From Cyclina sinensis (Eukaryota > Mollusca > Bivalvia > Venerida > Veneridae): a DNA stretch of 64,000 nucleotides. The stretch is from the NCBI GenBank assembly GCA_012932295.1, contig JAAONU010000011.1:47742352-47806351 (forward strand), written 5' to 3'. The notes under the pieces were generated by a model. That model did no database searches. It saw only the letters and a program-made list of their open reading frames with translations, and was not told the DNA's origin. Of this stretch, positions 26,240-40,330 are shown one piece after another. The stretch's first letter is position 1. Every line of letters starts with the position of its first letter. A program made the translations under genes and the position numbers.

Positions 26240-27180
26240 TGAACTAGCACCTGGACTGTATAAACACCACGAGTGTCGACCGTTCTGTTGCAAAAATGTC
26301 ATTATGTCTAGAAGTCTCCAGTATCTAATGTGTGTGCACAAAAAATATCTGTAGTGACATTTTCCAAAAATGCATCGACCGAGTGAAACTTTGACTTAAA
26401 GATGATTACTATAAAGGGACGACAGTTTTATATATCTTTGTCATTACGTTTCTTTTTTAAGTTAGTTCCAGAAGTTAATGACCTTTTCCGGTATAGAGAA
26501 CAAAATGTTGTACATGATGGAAGTAATCACTGTAATACGTACTCTCTTTTGGTAAGATTTTCAATTTTAGCTCCTGCGCGACTTAAGTAATACTTTACTA
26601 ATTCTGAGGAAATTACACATCCTTTTAATCTATTGCCTTGTAGTGTAACAAAAAAGAAAAATAGAAGGTAGCTATGTACTTTCAATACGAAGTTTTGAAG
26701 TCCAGTTTAATTACTGAAAACACTAAATAGTACAATCGATTTAGTTTTTTTAGTCTAAATTACTTAGTAAACAGTCACCAAACACTTCTAAATCTATTTT
26801 AATGCACATGTTTTTACAAAATTAGAGTCTGAAGTAGATAAATATACTTAGCTTTTTCTCCGAGAATGTTTTATATATAGTAAACATCTTTAAAACACAG
26901 ACGTGCACATTAACACACTGCATGAATTTGTAAAATATCTGTCTCACATTCGGAAGAAAAAAAAACCCAGAGAATTCACAGTCACTTTTGGTCGTGTATA
27001 CAGGCAGAGCAAATTATAGAAAGCGTCTAATTAAAGAAAAATATGTCTCTGCTGGAAGACAACTTGCATACGAGATGAAATCTGAAAACCGTATTAAAAG
27101 TCTCGCATGTCTTATCTAATTAGTAGCAACGTCTGCGCAATACGAAGTTATCAAACCCTTCAAGACTTTTTGATTACCTT
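26240..27180. repeat. Block inverted between units C and D
   Basis: The reverse complement of 38,310-39,040 matches here in consistent order: CGACCGTTCTGTTGCAAAAA near 26,278, ATATCTGTCTCACA near 26,935, CATACGAGATGAAATCTGA near 27,068, and GTCTGCGCAATACGAAGTTA near 27,131. The flanking blocks are in direct orientation, so this piece was inverted after duplication, or is a common repeat inserted in opposite directions. Short open stretches here (for example 26,160-26,354) are not preserved in the D copy. Confidence 0.65.
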
Positions 27181-28539
27181 TATCTATTATTTAGACGATT
27201 TGCTCGAAAAAAAGTTTCAGCCATATCTCTATTTTGTACGGCAGAAAATTCTATGCAAAAGTATTCTAAATGCTTACTGTGAAAATTTCATTTTATCATC
27301 TAATTTAATGTCTTGAATATCGAAAACGTAACTGACATACATCAGAGGACGCCACTGAAATCCTAAAAATACATACTTTGGAGATATTTATCTTGTTAAT
27401 TGTGGTCTGTCACAGTACACAATGGTTGTTTGTTTAATTAGGTCTCGTAAACAGGCAATAATAACAAGATTTATTGATATCTATCTACCGGTTCCCTCTT
27501 GTTCTTCAGAAAATTACTACACGGAGCAATTATGCATCTTTAAGATGAATATCGTGAACATGTTTAGACCTATACTACAGACAAGTCTACAATAGATAAA
27601 GACACGTCTTTGAGCTGTGTCTGTAAGTATATGAATAAAGGTTAGCAACGATCATTTTCATGGTACACTCTTACAATAATAACATTCGGCTTCAGAGCAG
27701 GGTTGTGCAATGTTAATCCTACAGAGAGTAGGATTATGATTAGAATTTCTCTGTTGTTTCATGTAATGTAATCAGTAAAACAAATTCACTTTTGTATAAT
27801 TGTAACATCAAATAAAGATTTAAGTAAAGGATAAAGTGTTTTGAGATTTATTTGTCTCCTATTGTCTCGTGTGGGTTCTGGTTTTCAATTATCAGATAAA
27901 TATGCCCTGTTTTATTTGTAGTTAATAAGTTTTCTGTCGCTGGTCAATGTTTTAAATGATACGGCAAAGAATGAGATAGCACAAGTGAAGACTGAATTCA
28001 AGGCAGTCTCGTAAATGACATGGAAGAGATTGGAAGTGAATTCTATGAAAGATGACCTTTGTTCTGCACAAAAGTAAACACGGAATGAATGGTCCCTGAG
28101 GTTGTGTTAATAATAGATTATTGCTAACACAAGATGACTTTCTTTTCCTTTTATTTTTGTGTCTCGCTACCAGTGTACTCGGAAGAAAAATATTCACCTG
28201 TAAAAGGCAGAATTGCAGAATAGGTCACAATATCTTTTTTTGCATCATTTAGTTTACCTAAACAGAAATGCAATGGAATCATATATAAACGTCTCTTGGA
28301 AAAATATGCTACAGTCTAAATGTAACATTTTACAATATCATATTGTGAATTAAGTGGTTCTTTTTCTCTCTCTCGAATTTAACTGTTACTTTTTTGTTGT
28401 ATGTCATATGTTCATGTTTATGATAATGTTATTTAAGGAAAACTGTTGAATCGTTTTTTTTTTCTAAAAATCACAATGTGTTACGTCGATGTATGATACA
28501 TTTTAGAATGTACTTGCCCCTAAGCCCCCACACCTCCCT

Positions 28540-28552
28540 CCCCCCCCCCCCC
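28540..28552. repeat. Poly-C tract
   Basis: Thirteen consecutive C within a longer C-rich patch (28,517-28,556). Length is likely variable and error-prone in sequencing. Confidence 0.8.
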
Positions 28553-31500
28553 ACCAGGAAAAAAAACTTTAACATTCAGGGCTTGGAATTTGTGTGGTAG
28601 CTTTCATGTGGACATGTCAAATTTGTTTAAAACGAGGAGAAAACGAAAAGAAAACATTTATTTTGAAATTTCTGATTTTATTTGTGTAGTAGTGCCTAGC
28701 GGACAATTCGCTTTCTGTTTTATAGGTACACTGCTATCCTACAGATAATTTCAAAACGGAGTTTAGATTAAAATATAATGAAAACGATTAACTGTTTAAT
28801 CGCACGTGAAAGATACGCCAACATTCACAGCAGTTTTATAATGCTCTTGATATCATATTGCCCTTCTATATCGCCCTTCATTTCAAACTGATGTAAAGTT
28901 GATGTTTTCAGCTGTCGTATTAGATAAATATTTATCACAGGTAATCCTGTTTTCGTAAGCGTCTGTTTTTTATGCAGAGCAAAGTACTGTACTGAAGTGT
29001 TTTGTTTACATCTAGTTCAGGTTTGTTTACGTTCTAATTCATTTGCCGGTGCAGTAACTACGTTTAAGCAGTAAGAATGATATTTTATTCCGTACTTGAA
29101 CGTTTATTGCAGTATTTCCAGAATAGCTCCACAAACATTTCACAAACAACATTAAATTCTCATTTCTGTAGACTGCAGTTGTGGGCGTGTAATGGGTGCT
29201 AATTGTTGCCAGGCGTTTTACAGACGTTAGATTAATAATTATAGAATACGAATTGTTATTTTTCTTCTGTTTTGTGCATCTTATTTATTTCAGACTGATG
29301 CAAATACAGCTCTACATCAGAAAAGTCTACTTCAGATAGTGGAGGTAATTTGCACACTTGTTTAGTCTTACATGTGTAAATTATCTTACCCTAAAACCCT
29401 ATTTGGCGGCACACTGATCTTCGACACCATCCGATCTTTGCCTCAGAAACACAAAAGATAAATATTAGCTTTCATCAGTATTTACTAATTTACTTCTTGA
29501 AATGCACAACGATTAATTATTGTTTTTAATCGGGATTGTCACGAGCTGATACAGGATGAAACAAGATTTGTGCAAGGCTTAACCGATTTTGTTCAGTAAT
29601 TAAGTTTGAACAAACCTACTAAGTCTTTCTTGAAGAAAACGGAAAGAATATGGTGGAGGCTTTAGGATTGCTCTTGATTACAGTAGACACTGATTGTAAT
29701 TGCCTGAGACATGGGTAAGGCTGTACATTTTCTGATTTTATCTCGTAATAAAGTTGTCTTCCTGGAGTTTTGTCTCATAAATTAGATTTTTGTACCTTTT
29801 CTGACCACGGTGTAAGAATTTCCTTCGAAGTATATGACAAGCTAAGGAATTGCCATTAGTGCAAACTCTGCTCCAAAACTACTTTATGACCCTCGTTTGG
29901 GGAAAAGCGCTTACAACCAAGTGAAAAACGACTTTCCTTCTGTCATCCTAGAAAGTAAGGAACACACTATTTTATAACTTGGAATTTTGTACTTTCACCG
30001 GAAGTGTGGAATGTGGAAGTACATGACTGAATCAAGGAGGCAATCATCAAACGGGATTAATTAGTTTCAACAGTTTGTTTCCCAGTCGATTGCAAAATCA
30101 GTAGATTAAAAGAAATATAATTTTTAAATTATTGAAAGTATTCTGCCTGCTAAACCGCACGTACTTCTTTCTAAGCGGTTTACTCATAATCCGTTAGGGA
30201 CAGTCTTGATATATCTCTTATTGTATACTTTGTATACCTGGGTGTAAATAAAAGATCTGTTCTGTTCTGTTCTTAATTCTAGACATAGAGTAAATATCTT
30301 CATGAGGACATTATACTACGGAATATACTCCAAATAAATCATTGCTAAAATACCTGAAATTTCCAGTATAAATGAAGTATGCGTCTGTGTTTTTGGAGAG
30401 TGTTTATGTCCACAATATGTAATGTCTGATATCCGGAAACTTTGAGTATTCCATTTTAATGATGTAAATATGAATTGTATAGAATGACACCAATGAGTGA
30501 TTACAGAATGTCAAGCTGTCAGTCAAAAATTCTTATTATATCCTTGTTTTTATTAATATGTTCGTCTCAGAAAATAAAGAATATGTTTGTTACTTTTGGT
30601 ATAAATGGTTCAAATCTACCATGCCTCTAGCTGGTATGTGGTGAGCAATAGCAGACGAAGGTTCAGTGCATGAAGACAAATGTTATTCTAGTGTTGTTTT
30701 AGTTGTTGTTGTTTTTTTCTGAGCAGATCTTGAAAGATAAAATGTTTTGTGATGTTTTCATTGCTTTCCTATGGATAAAGAGTTTTCACAAACAATAATA
30801 CATATTTCGAGTCTGACAAATATTTGAGTTTTAATTTCAAAGGATCGTTTCAGTGCCACAAGACAAGACAAATGGGTTACATGCACACAAAATAATGAAC
30901 AGGAAGGCCCGATATCGCTCAACAGATCAAATGTGCTCAAAGGGCTTTGAGCCATATATTCCTTTATAAAACAGTTGAAGTTTGGTGCCGGGCTAATGAT
31001 GACCCAGCAAGAATATTTCAAAAATACCACTCGACAACGCTCCATGTGAGATATATAAGCTGTATTTTTTTCATATGACTTTATATATTCCAAAGAAGTG
31101 ATCTCAAGGTTGGTGCCAGTATTGACTTCAGGGAGTTTAGCAATATTTTCAAAGTTCCACTAGATAAAATGCTACTTGCAAGAAATTGTAGGTTCTATAG
31201 ATTCAGACATGAATATTCTTTTACTACTTTTCAAAAAATATTTCTTTGTTAAACAGATGATCCCTCGGATGGAGGGCAGAACCAAAAATTGGTCCCAGGG
31301 TCCTGATTTTAGCAAAGTTTATAAAAATCTAGAAAGCAACATTACATGTCTTAGATTTGTGGTTTCAGACGAAAAGATGTTTTTACAAGTTTTTATATCT
31401 TTATGATAACAAATGACCTACGCCGTATGACCGACCTGCATCTTAAAGTGTCAGTATAAAGGTGTTAGTGATCAGCTGTAGAAAGTGAACTACATAGAAT

Positions 31501-31979
31501 ATGTTTTTGTTCAATATACGGCGTTAAATATTACTAATACGCCGTGCATTGAGTGCAATAAGTGTTAACACTTTAGCCGCATGAATTTCATATTCTAATT
31601 ACAAACACATGATGGCTTTATCAAAGTTATCGACAGTGTTATTGTGAAGATTCAGCAAACAAAACTCACTTTCATCCCACAACATATGTTATCTATCTCA
31701 CCTACTTCTGGAGGAATTTCATACAAACAAAATAGCACCCGGATTACATCAGATGATAATGAATAAATGGATTTTTTGCTTTTGTTACATAAGAAGACCA
31801 GCTAGTTACAATAAGTAATAAGGGATTTGACTGACAGAAGTTATTCAGAAAAAAAAATATTTTCAAATATTCTTAATAAATTTACATCGAAATTAAAAGT
31901 GAAAAGTAAATGATTTGTATTTTGTCTTAAATGATGGCTGTCCTTTGAGTACTGCATTGTTAATTTTCCAGGAATAAAA

Positions 31980-32800
31980 GAGCAAGGACCAGGGATACAT
32001 GTTTTAACACCTCGTCGAACAGACAGCGGTTGATAGGGTATGGTCTACGTCTCTCCGTTAATATAGACAGGGGCATAACATTGTTACCATTATGTTGAAA
32101 CTGAGGGTTTGGGAAGTGTAAAGAAAAGTACCATAGCTCTTCGATGTTTATCTTTACAGTTATTGCTGTCAGTTAAAAACTTTATCTAACGTTTTGTCGA
32201 GACGATAGCTCTTTATATTTATGCAACAGCTACATAGATAGTTTGGAGATTAATTCTGTAACGCTTCGATGAACTGACTGAAAAATTACGAGATGATTCG
32301 ATAACAATGAGACGCGCAGGGCAAAGAACCATAACTGTTTCTTGGCTGGCTTGTTTAAGCTGTTGTCCTTTGCTGATATTTCGTCCGTAGTATCACCCGT
32401 AGAATCACCCTGTTACTGTTAAAGGTCTCAATCTGAAACTCATAGAATACTTAGATGGCACTGGGGTAAGACGGTGGTGTAGAGCAAGAGAACAATAATA
32501 AATACTTTGCTATTGAAGCGTTAATGCTCTTTCTTAAAAAAAATATCGAATTATAAGTTCACCCGAGGCGTAACGTCGTAATGCTTCGACGTATTGACTT
32601 GGAAATTTTAGGTCTAAATAGATGACAGAGAAATTATGCAGGACATTAGAACTATAACTGCCGTGGTTACATGCAGAGGTATTGGCTTTTGTGTTTTACT
32701 ACAAAGGGTTTTGTCCGAAGAAGATCTCTGGATATTATTCTTCTATTTGAAGAGTTACTGCCCTTGACAAGTAAAGATTATTGCGAATTGTACTTTCAAA
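31980..32800. repeat. Probable dispersed mollusc repeat inserted in unit D
   Basis: The stretch lies where D (31,505 to 32,830) is longer than A (about 300). It has a loose tandem feel, with recurring 'CATAACTG', 'AGAGTTACTGCCCTTGAC' and 'GTAACGCTTCGATGAACTGACT'/'GTAATGCTTCGACGTATTGACT'. The last pair is about 310 bp apart (32,260 and 32,577). No ends were defined and no coding region is visible. Confidence 0.4.
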
Positions 32801-34707
32801 TTAAATACCCATGTTTCGATTCACTCGATGAAACAGATATTTAGAGAACAGAAAATTTTGTTTTAACAATATCTTTAAAAATGCCTTTGTTGATAAAGTA
32901 CATAGAGGTATGACCTTTCGAAACTGCATTTGACCATTTTGTAAAAAATGAAAGACAGCCTTTGAATTATTATGCTGTAATGCTTAACAATTTTAAGAAA
33001 CAGGGAATAGTTCATTAACAAAATGAAAATGAATAAACTCAGGTCATTAGTTAAAACATAGAGTTACGTTGTGAGAATTTGTGGGTGTATGTATTTACAT
33101 TTTACTCCTAAGATTTACTTTAATCTTTTTTTCAAAGAATAATAACTCTTAATTAGGTTAAATGTCCCCTCTGTTAAACAAAATGTCCTTTGAAAGGGGA
33201 TTACCATGTTTCAAACGGCTCATATTTTACTTTCATTCAAATGCTAAATAATCAGTTTACACTAACACAGATATCTCTAGGGTGAAGTTACTCTTTCCAG
33301 AACATTGAACAAAATTCTAAAATGTTTCAAACTATATCAAGCTAAACGTACAAGCGAACGAACTGATATTTTGTTTTGATTTAAACCGTTTTCTGCAAGA
33401 AACGCAATCTAAAGTTATTTGAACTTACTATGTTTAAATTATTGGCACTCCGTTAGAAATAATTTTTGAGAGTTTACTCGGTGCATTACACAATAAACAT
33501 TGCAACGGGATCTAGTTATCTGGTATTGCTTAATACATCCGTTATTAGTCTTTCTATGGAAAATCCTTTCTAGGAAATTCTTTATGTGTGGTTACATGCT
33601 GTGATTTAAAACGCCTATAAAATCAGATATTAAGTAGCTATTAATTGTTATTTTTATCTTTTACTTGGCAATATGTTTGCAAGAGAAAGCTTTAATGAGT
33701 TTTTTAATAAGTAATTAAGAAAGTCTTTATTGCGTAGAATGTGATTTCATGTTATCTCTACAAATCTTAAAGGCTTATTCCACTAATGATTCACTGTAAT
33801 TCCTATTTAATGAACTGTTTAACGTAATCAGAGGATATGAATATTAATTGTGTTTATGTTTTATGACTTTTTTACATCGTCGATTAAGTCCGTATAGGTT
33901 AAACATACATTTACTTGAACATCTTTATTTAGAATCCATATATGAATGTGCCCAACTCTATACACTATTTTTTAAATGAACATTTCAAAATGAATTCTTT
34001 AAATTATCGTGTTCCTGATATCAAACTATGTTTTGAAATTTGCGTCCGCTTTGGCATACTTGAAGTGTGATATTTATAATAAAAGTTCTGTAACATTTTT
34101 TATGTTTGCACGTGTTATCATTAAGTTTACACTGACCTAAGTTATCACATTGTCTTATAAATTGAACATCCATTTTCAATATATTCCAGCTACGAAAAAA
34201 AGTTCATTTTAAACATAAACCACTTTAGAATGATAACATCACACTTGCTTAAAGAAAACGTACAGTTGCTAATGATAATACATATTTGACAGAGCATTCT
34301 TCGTGGAAATTGGAATTTTTGGAAAACAACTCTTGAAAGAGTATCTTCATGTGTGTTTTATCAGTGAAATATATTTCAAGTTCTCTGAGACTCTGAGCTT
34401 AAATGAGTGTCCTAATGATTCATTCTGAGTTTAAAAAGCCGGTTTGATTTTTCCGTGTGTTAAAAACATATATAAAGTTTGAATTCTGAAAAATAAATCT
34501 CCATATTAAGGATTTAAATTTTTCATTTTAAGTGGTAATATTTTCAGAATGAGAATATATAAAGTCAACGAGAAAAAGGTAAACATTACATGTATACATA
34601 CCTGTAAAATATTCACGTATCGAGGGCGAAATATATTTCATGCCTATATTCCATATCAAAAACTAAGCAACTAATTAAGCTCTCCGAAATATTATGGTTC
34701 ATGCACG

Positions 34708-35955
34708 TTCATGTTTTACTGCTACTGCTATTACTGCTACTGCCAACTTCACGTTTTGTTTTACTGCTACTGCTGTTACTGCTACTGTCAACTTCTCGTT
34801 TTGATTTACTGCTACTGCTGTTACTGCTACTGCCAGCTTCATGTTTTGTTTTACTGCTACTGCTGTTACTGCTACTACTAGCTTCACGTTTTGTTTACTG
34901 CTACTGCTGTTACTGCTACTGCCAACTTCACGTTTTGTTTTACTGCTACTGCTGTTACTGCTACTGCCAGCTTCACGTTTTGTTTTACTGCTACTGCTGT
35001 TACTGCTACTGCCAGCTTCACGTTTTGTTTTACTGCTACTGCTGTTACTGCTACTGCCAGCTTCACGTTTTGTTTACTGCTACTGCTGTTACTGCTATTG
35101 CCAACTTCACGTTTTGTTTTACTGCTACTGATTTACTGCTACTGCTGTTACTGCTACTGCCAGCTTCACGTTTTGTTTACTGCTACTGCTGTTACTGCTA
35201 CTGCCAACTTCACGTTTTGTTTACTGCTACTGCTACTGCCAGCTTCACGTTTTGTTTTACTGCTACTGATTTACTGCCACTGCTGTTACTGCTACTGCCA
35301 ACTTCACGTTTTGTTTTACTGCTACTGCTGTTACTGCTACTGCCTACTTCACGTTTTGATTTACTGCTACTGCTGTTACTGCTACTGCCAGCTTCACGTT
35401 TTGTTTACTGCTATTGCTGTTACTGCTACTGCCAGCTTCACGTTTTGTTTACTGCTACTGCTGTTATTGCTACTTCCAACTTAACGTTTTGTTTTACTGC
35501 TACTGATTTACTGCTACTGCTGTTACTGCTACTGCCAGCTTCACGTTTTGTTTACTGCTACTGCTGTTACTGCTACTGCCAACTTCACGTTTTGTTTACT
35601 GCTACTGCTGTTACTGCTTCTGCCAGCTTCACGTTTTGTTTTACTGCTACTGATTTACTGCTACTGCTGTTACTGCTACTGCCAACTTCACGTTTTGTTT
35701 TACTGCTACTGCTTTTACTGCTACTGCCAACTTCACGTTTTGTTTTACTGCTACTGCTGTTACTGCTACTGCCAGCTTCACGTTTTGTTTTACTGCTGTT
35801 ACTGCTACTGCCATCTTCACGTTTTGTTTTACTACTACTGCTGCTACTGCTACTGCCAGCTTCACGTTTTGTTTTACTGCTACTGCTGTTACTGCTACTG
35901 CCAGCTTCACGTTTTGTTTTACTGCTACTGCTGTTACTGCTACTGCTCACTTCCT
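34708..35955 (+). repeat. 44/45-bp minisatellite array 1 (forward)
   Basis: About 28 units of the type ACTGCTACTGCTGTTACTGC + TACTGCCAGCTTCACGTTTT + GTTT(T). The unit alternates between 44 and 45 bp, so the frame drifts from unit to unit and the long predicted peptides (Leu-rich, Tyr/Cys-rich or Thr/Ala-rich depending on frame) are artefacts. Internally it is a (CTG/CTA/TTA)-type triplet pattern with a spacer TTCACGTTTTG. The right end, 35,947-35,961, is the reverse complement of the left end of array 2 (41,493-41,507). Confidence 0.95.
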
Positions 35956-36176
35956 ATACATCATTACTATACAGTTTTTCTTTGACATGAATGGCATGTG
36001 TTGCATCATTGTCCACTATTTAATGAGAATGTAATATTACCTTAAATTGATAATATCACTTTGAAAAAAAGATGACTTAGGCCTGTTGTGCGGGATGTTT
36101 GACTGACTTTAAAAATAGGTTGTAGGTATACGTGTAAGCCCTTGTCTACATAATAAACATATTTATCTATTGTCTT

Positions 36177-36261
36177 TCCTTCCGTCCTTCTCCTACTTCC
36201 TTCTTTCCTTCATACCTTCTTTATTTCTTTCTTCCTGTCCTTCTTTCTTTCTTTTTTCAGT
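36177..36261. repeat. Pyrimidine-rich microsatellite (CTTT/CCTT)
   Basis: An irregular run of CTTCCTTC-type words on the plus strand. No other feature. Confidence 0.8.
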
Positions 36262-39200
36262 TGATTTCTGACCTACATAAAAACCGCCGAAACTAAACCT
36301 TTTTGTGCTCTATGACGCCCCCAAAAAGTGAGTCATGAGCGAAAGAGGGCTATTGCAATAAACACTGACAAATAATTTCATCGTGTGCGTTGTTTTTTTA
36401 TCAAAAAGACCGTGTAAATTTAGGAGTTACAACAGCCGACGACAAAGTAAGTTCAACTTCAGAAAATATAACTAGTTGTGTAAATATTAATACTCGTAAT
36501 ATCATAAAGTTAACGTGGTTTATAAATGATGAAGTGTGTTCCGATTTACCTGTGTTATACTGTCTGCTGTAGATCCTGGCTGCTGTCAGAGAATTATGTC
36601 CTATTTCAAATTCGTAATTTATACGCATACGTTGTCTGTCGCATGTAGGAGAGAAGTCTAAATGCAATACAGTTGCAAAATACTTTGTCCCACTCATTGT
36701 TCTGGTTTAATAATAGAGATTCAATTGAAAAAAAACAATGTGACAAAATCACATCACATGAAATTCTTTTTGTTTTTTGTTGTTTTTTTTGTTGTTGTTT
36801 GGTTGTTGTTTTTTTTACTTTGTCGATACACTGCAAATTCATTGTTAAAAGCTAAAGGCGTGAATCAGGTGACTTGCAACCAACGTAATACTGAACTACG
36901 AAATTGCTCTGCAGCATGCATGTGTTTACCCTGTTTACCACTCCTTGAATAATTTAAAGAGGTTATTTAAATTAACAGCGTTGTATTAAACATTTGTATA
37001 CAAAAAAAGGGCAAAACTTATCATAGCAATGGTGCATGTTCTGTTTCTTGAAAGTTACAGCGAATATGCCATTACAGTCTGTTTATGTCTTGTCCAAAAT
37101 AGATTGTGTTTCTTTCCCATATAAAATGATAAGACAAATATGTTGTCCAGTCAACTGTTAAATGCAGTATAATAAACGTGATGAAACTAATTTCTCGCTT
37201 GAATAACTATGTATATTCTGAAAAAAATGATTAGTCTCAAGCCTTTTTTTCGCACGTTAACTTAAAGTAGGTCTTTCCTCTTACAATATATAACGATGTA
37301 ATTACAGATCAATAAGAAATAAAGATAATTTATCTTCTCTCAGACGAAAACCAAATAATAAAATAAACAGCTACGGAAATTGCACAATACGAGATATATT
37401 ATAATTGAAACCAAGCTTGATAAAGCAAAATCGAACTCGTTCATTATCACGTCTGACATGGCTGTGCAGCTACGCGCTAGCCAAACAGCATATGTTATCC
37501 CCAACCTCCCCGCAAAAATAGAAGAAAGAGGTGTAGCATTTCTTGTTGGTATGAAAAAACATTTTAATTTGGTACATGGATATGTAGTTCAGCGTTTGCA
37601 CCACTATGAAAGATACAACACCGTAGCGTGTCCGTCTTTACGGAACGTGAGTTAAAATGAAAATGTAAATGTTCCTACAGATAACGTTCAGCAGGTTTAA
37701 AGTTAACTTACTGAAATAATGGTAAGCTCTCATATACTGATATTGCAGGCATTATTTATATAATTTGTTTCGCGATAATCTACAAGGTGTCCAGTTGAAA
37801 TGCGTTTAGATCAACAGAATTGTTAACAGTTAGATTAAAAGGTGCTAAAACGGATTGACGTCGAAAGTTTGATTGTAACCCACCAACTTCTACTTACAGA
37901 TATTTGCAATAAATGTAAAAATATATAAAAGACGAACGCGATCAATAGTTAGGCTTGCATAAACCGTTCTTAATATGACCACTCTATTTGACTGAGCTTG
38001 ATCTGCCCGAACCTGACACGATTAGTTCTATCTCAAACAAATATGCAAAACCACTCCTTTTTTATTTTAAGATCTTGAATTTAGAATAAAAGACCTTACA
38101 GTGAATCATTATTGCGGTTATATCATGAATACCTTTCCAAACAATGCAATGCAACAAATAGGATCCCCAATCTCTAAATCTACGTTCCTATTCCTTTCTG
38201 AAATTCGAACAAGTCAGATGTTATCGAGCACAGATATTTGGTTGAAACTGGTATTATTACAGTAACAAATGTCGCCCACATCAATTTTATCTAGAACCGA
38301 TGATAGCAATTAAAAATTGGAAAGTCTAAAAAGACTTAGATAACTTTGTATTGCGCAGACTTGGCTACATATTAGATCAAATATATGCGAGACTTTTAAT
38401 ACGGTTTTCAGACTTCATCTCGTATGCAAGTTGTCTTCCAACACAGACAGTTTTTTGTAAATTAGACGCTTCAAAACGCTGTGGGATTTGATTGTTTTAC
38501 AGAGGCTAGGGAAGATAGTCTGTCATTTCTTTGTGTCTGTTTGCATGCCCAAAATAGAGAGATTAATGTCCGCTCTGCTAATTCCATTCTTCTGAGTTGT
38601 CCTCAGACTGTGAGACAGATATTGTACGAATTTTCCCATGTGTTGAATCGCACATCTGTCGTTTAATAACGATATTTACAAAACATAAATAATTCTCAGA
38701 GAAACAGTTTCGAGATCTATTTAAACTCTCAGACATATTTTACCTTCTTAAGACGCTATGCGAAAACGTGTGAATTAAAGTGGCTGTAATACAGTAGAAA
38801 AATATTGGTAGTTTTAAATTCATTTATCGTAATAGTGGCTAATTTTATTAGCTACAACACTTTTCTCTTTATACGAGAGTTGCTCGTGCTATAGATATGA
38901 TATAAAAATTGTCTTCTCAAAGTGTACTTCTGGAAAACGCCATTACAGATATTTTAGTAGATACTGAAGACTTGCAGACATGATGACATTTTTGCTACAG
39001 AACGGCCGACATTGTGCTTCTTCAGCCCAGGGGCGAGACAAGCCGCTTCTAGAGGGATGGTTTGAACAGAGAATCCTTTAGTTTTCAAAAGATAAATTAC
39101 ATTTGCATACTTGAGTCGCAGACTAATATATTACAAGTTGTCTTAACATTTTATGAACATGAATCGATTTTTTACTTCAGCTGCATGCTAAAAAACGACC

Positions 39201-39539
39201 ATCGTCTTAAATACAGTCCTATTTATAAATTATTTTTAGCACTAGCCTAGGTATAACATTTGCAATAAGCATCTCTTTTATATCTTTTACGGTTTTAACA
39301 ATGTCAAATTACTGAATCTAAATTACCAAGAGCAATATGTAGAGCCCACCGGATGTCAAAAGGATTAAAAGTGGAATTGGTTTGTGTCCGGTTCAAATTT
39401 GGTGGAAATGTTGGGGATGAAACGGTCACATCGACAAAGATTCACCAAAGCATGACATTTCTAAGATGGGTTAAGTTCCAATAACATGAAAACAAATGTA
39501 ATAAAAGGAATTAATTCAAAACGAAAGCCTTACATAGTA

Positions 39540-40330
39540 ATGCACCTTGTACAGAGCATTCCTGTTTAATGTCCCTTATCACTGTGAAGTTTCAACAATG
39601 CCCCTCAAAGAAAAACTTAGTAATGTTCTAGGAACTGAAAAAAATAACAAAGGGAAACAATCTAAATTTAAGCCAGGCAAGGTTATAGTTCTTGTACTCC
39701 ACATTTTCTCTAATTGTCCGCTATCTCTATGTGTAGTTTCAACAAAGTCCTTCTTACAGTTATTGGGTTTTCGCTCCAGACAAGAAAAAATATAAATAGC
39801 AATAAAGATAAATTAGACAGAGTAATGGTTTTTGTACAGACCAAGGTCCGTCAACAAACAAAGGTCTGTGGCTTTCATACTTCAAGAGTAATCGTCAAGA
39901 CATAAGTTATGTATAAACATGTCACTGTTACCATTAGCTTCAAGCTAAGGATGTGGATCTTGTTTGTGACACACCGTATCATTAAGATGAACAAATTTGC
40001 CAAGGTTCATATAAACCCTATTTAAATGGAGAAGTTATGGTTCGGAACATGTCTGTCATACACATTTTTTACTTTTAATTTAAAAGAACGTGGCACGTCG
40101 TTTCGTTAAGGTGAACAAATGTGCCAAGGAATTTAAAAGCCCGTTCATACATGGAAATGTCATTGCCCGAACAAACAAAATTAACCTTCAAGTTGTTACT
40201 GCGACCTTAACGTTTGAGCTTAGAACCTAAGACTTGCATGCGACACGCAATCTCATCAAGGTGAACAAAAACTGCTAAGGTATCCAATAGTTCTTCAATC
40301 TTAATAGACTTGCCAAACTTGCTTTTGAAA
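39540..40330 (+). repeat. Degenerate bivalve-type tandem repeat
   Basis: Recurring phrases are GTGAAGTTTCAACAATGCC / GTAGTTTCAACAAAGTCC (39,582 and 39,734), ATCATTAAGATGAACAAATT / TCGTTAAGGTGAACAAATGT / CTCATCAAGGTGAACAAAAA (39,978, 40,101, 40,252) and TGCCAAGG. Ancient and poorly conserved. It lies in unit D, next to the inverted block. Confidence 0.55.

Larger units (their letters stand above)
13840..30560. repeat. Unit C of the segmental duplication (about 16.7 kb)
   Basis: Anchors to unit D in order: 13,855 with 30,625 (GTGGTGAGC.ATAG.AGAC); 14,230-14,300 with 30,840-30,910 (GACAAATGG.TTACATGCAC); 17,145-17,480 with 33,445-33,790; 18,230-18,260 with 34,605-34,690; 21,480-21,700 with 37,020-37,240; 22,570-22,880 with 37,330-37,650; 24,960-25,120 with 37,850-38,030; 28,240-28,520 with 41,060-41,330; 28,840-30,420 with 44,480-46,085. 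Similarity varies, by eye around 65-80%. Unit C alone carries the 23,008-24,876 element. No intact gene was found inside. Confidence 0.75.

Noticed and set aside
34701..35990. Open frame of 429 codons, Leu-rich / Tyr-Cys-rich
   Set aside because: It is a translated 44/45-bp minisatellite; the frame drifts between units and all overlapping frames are equally open.
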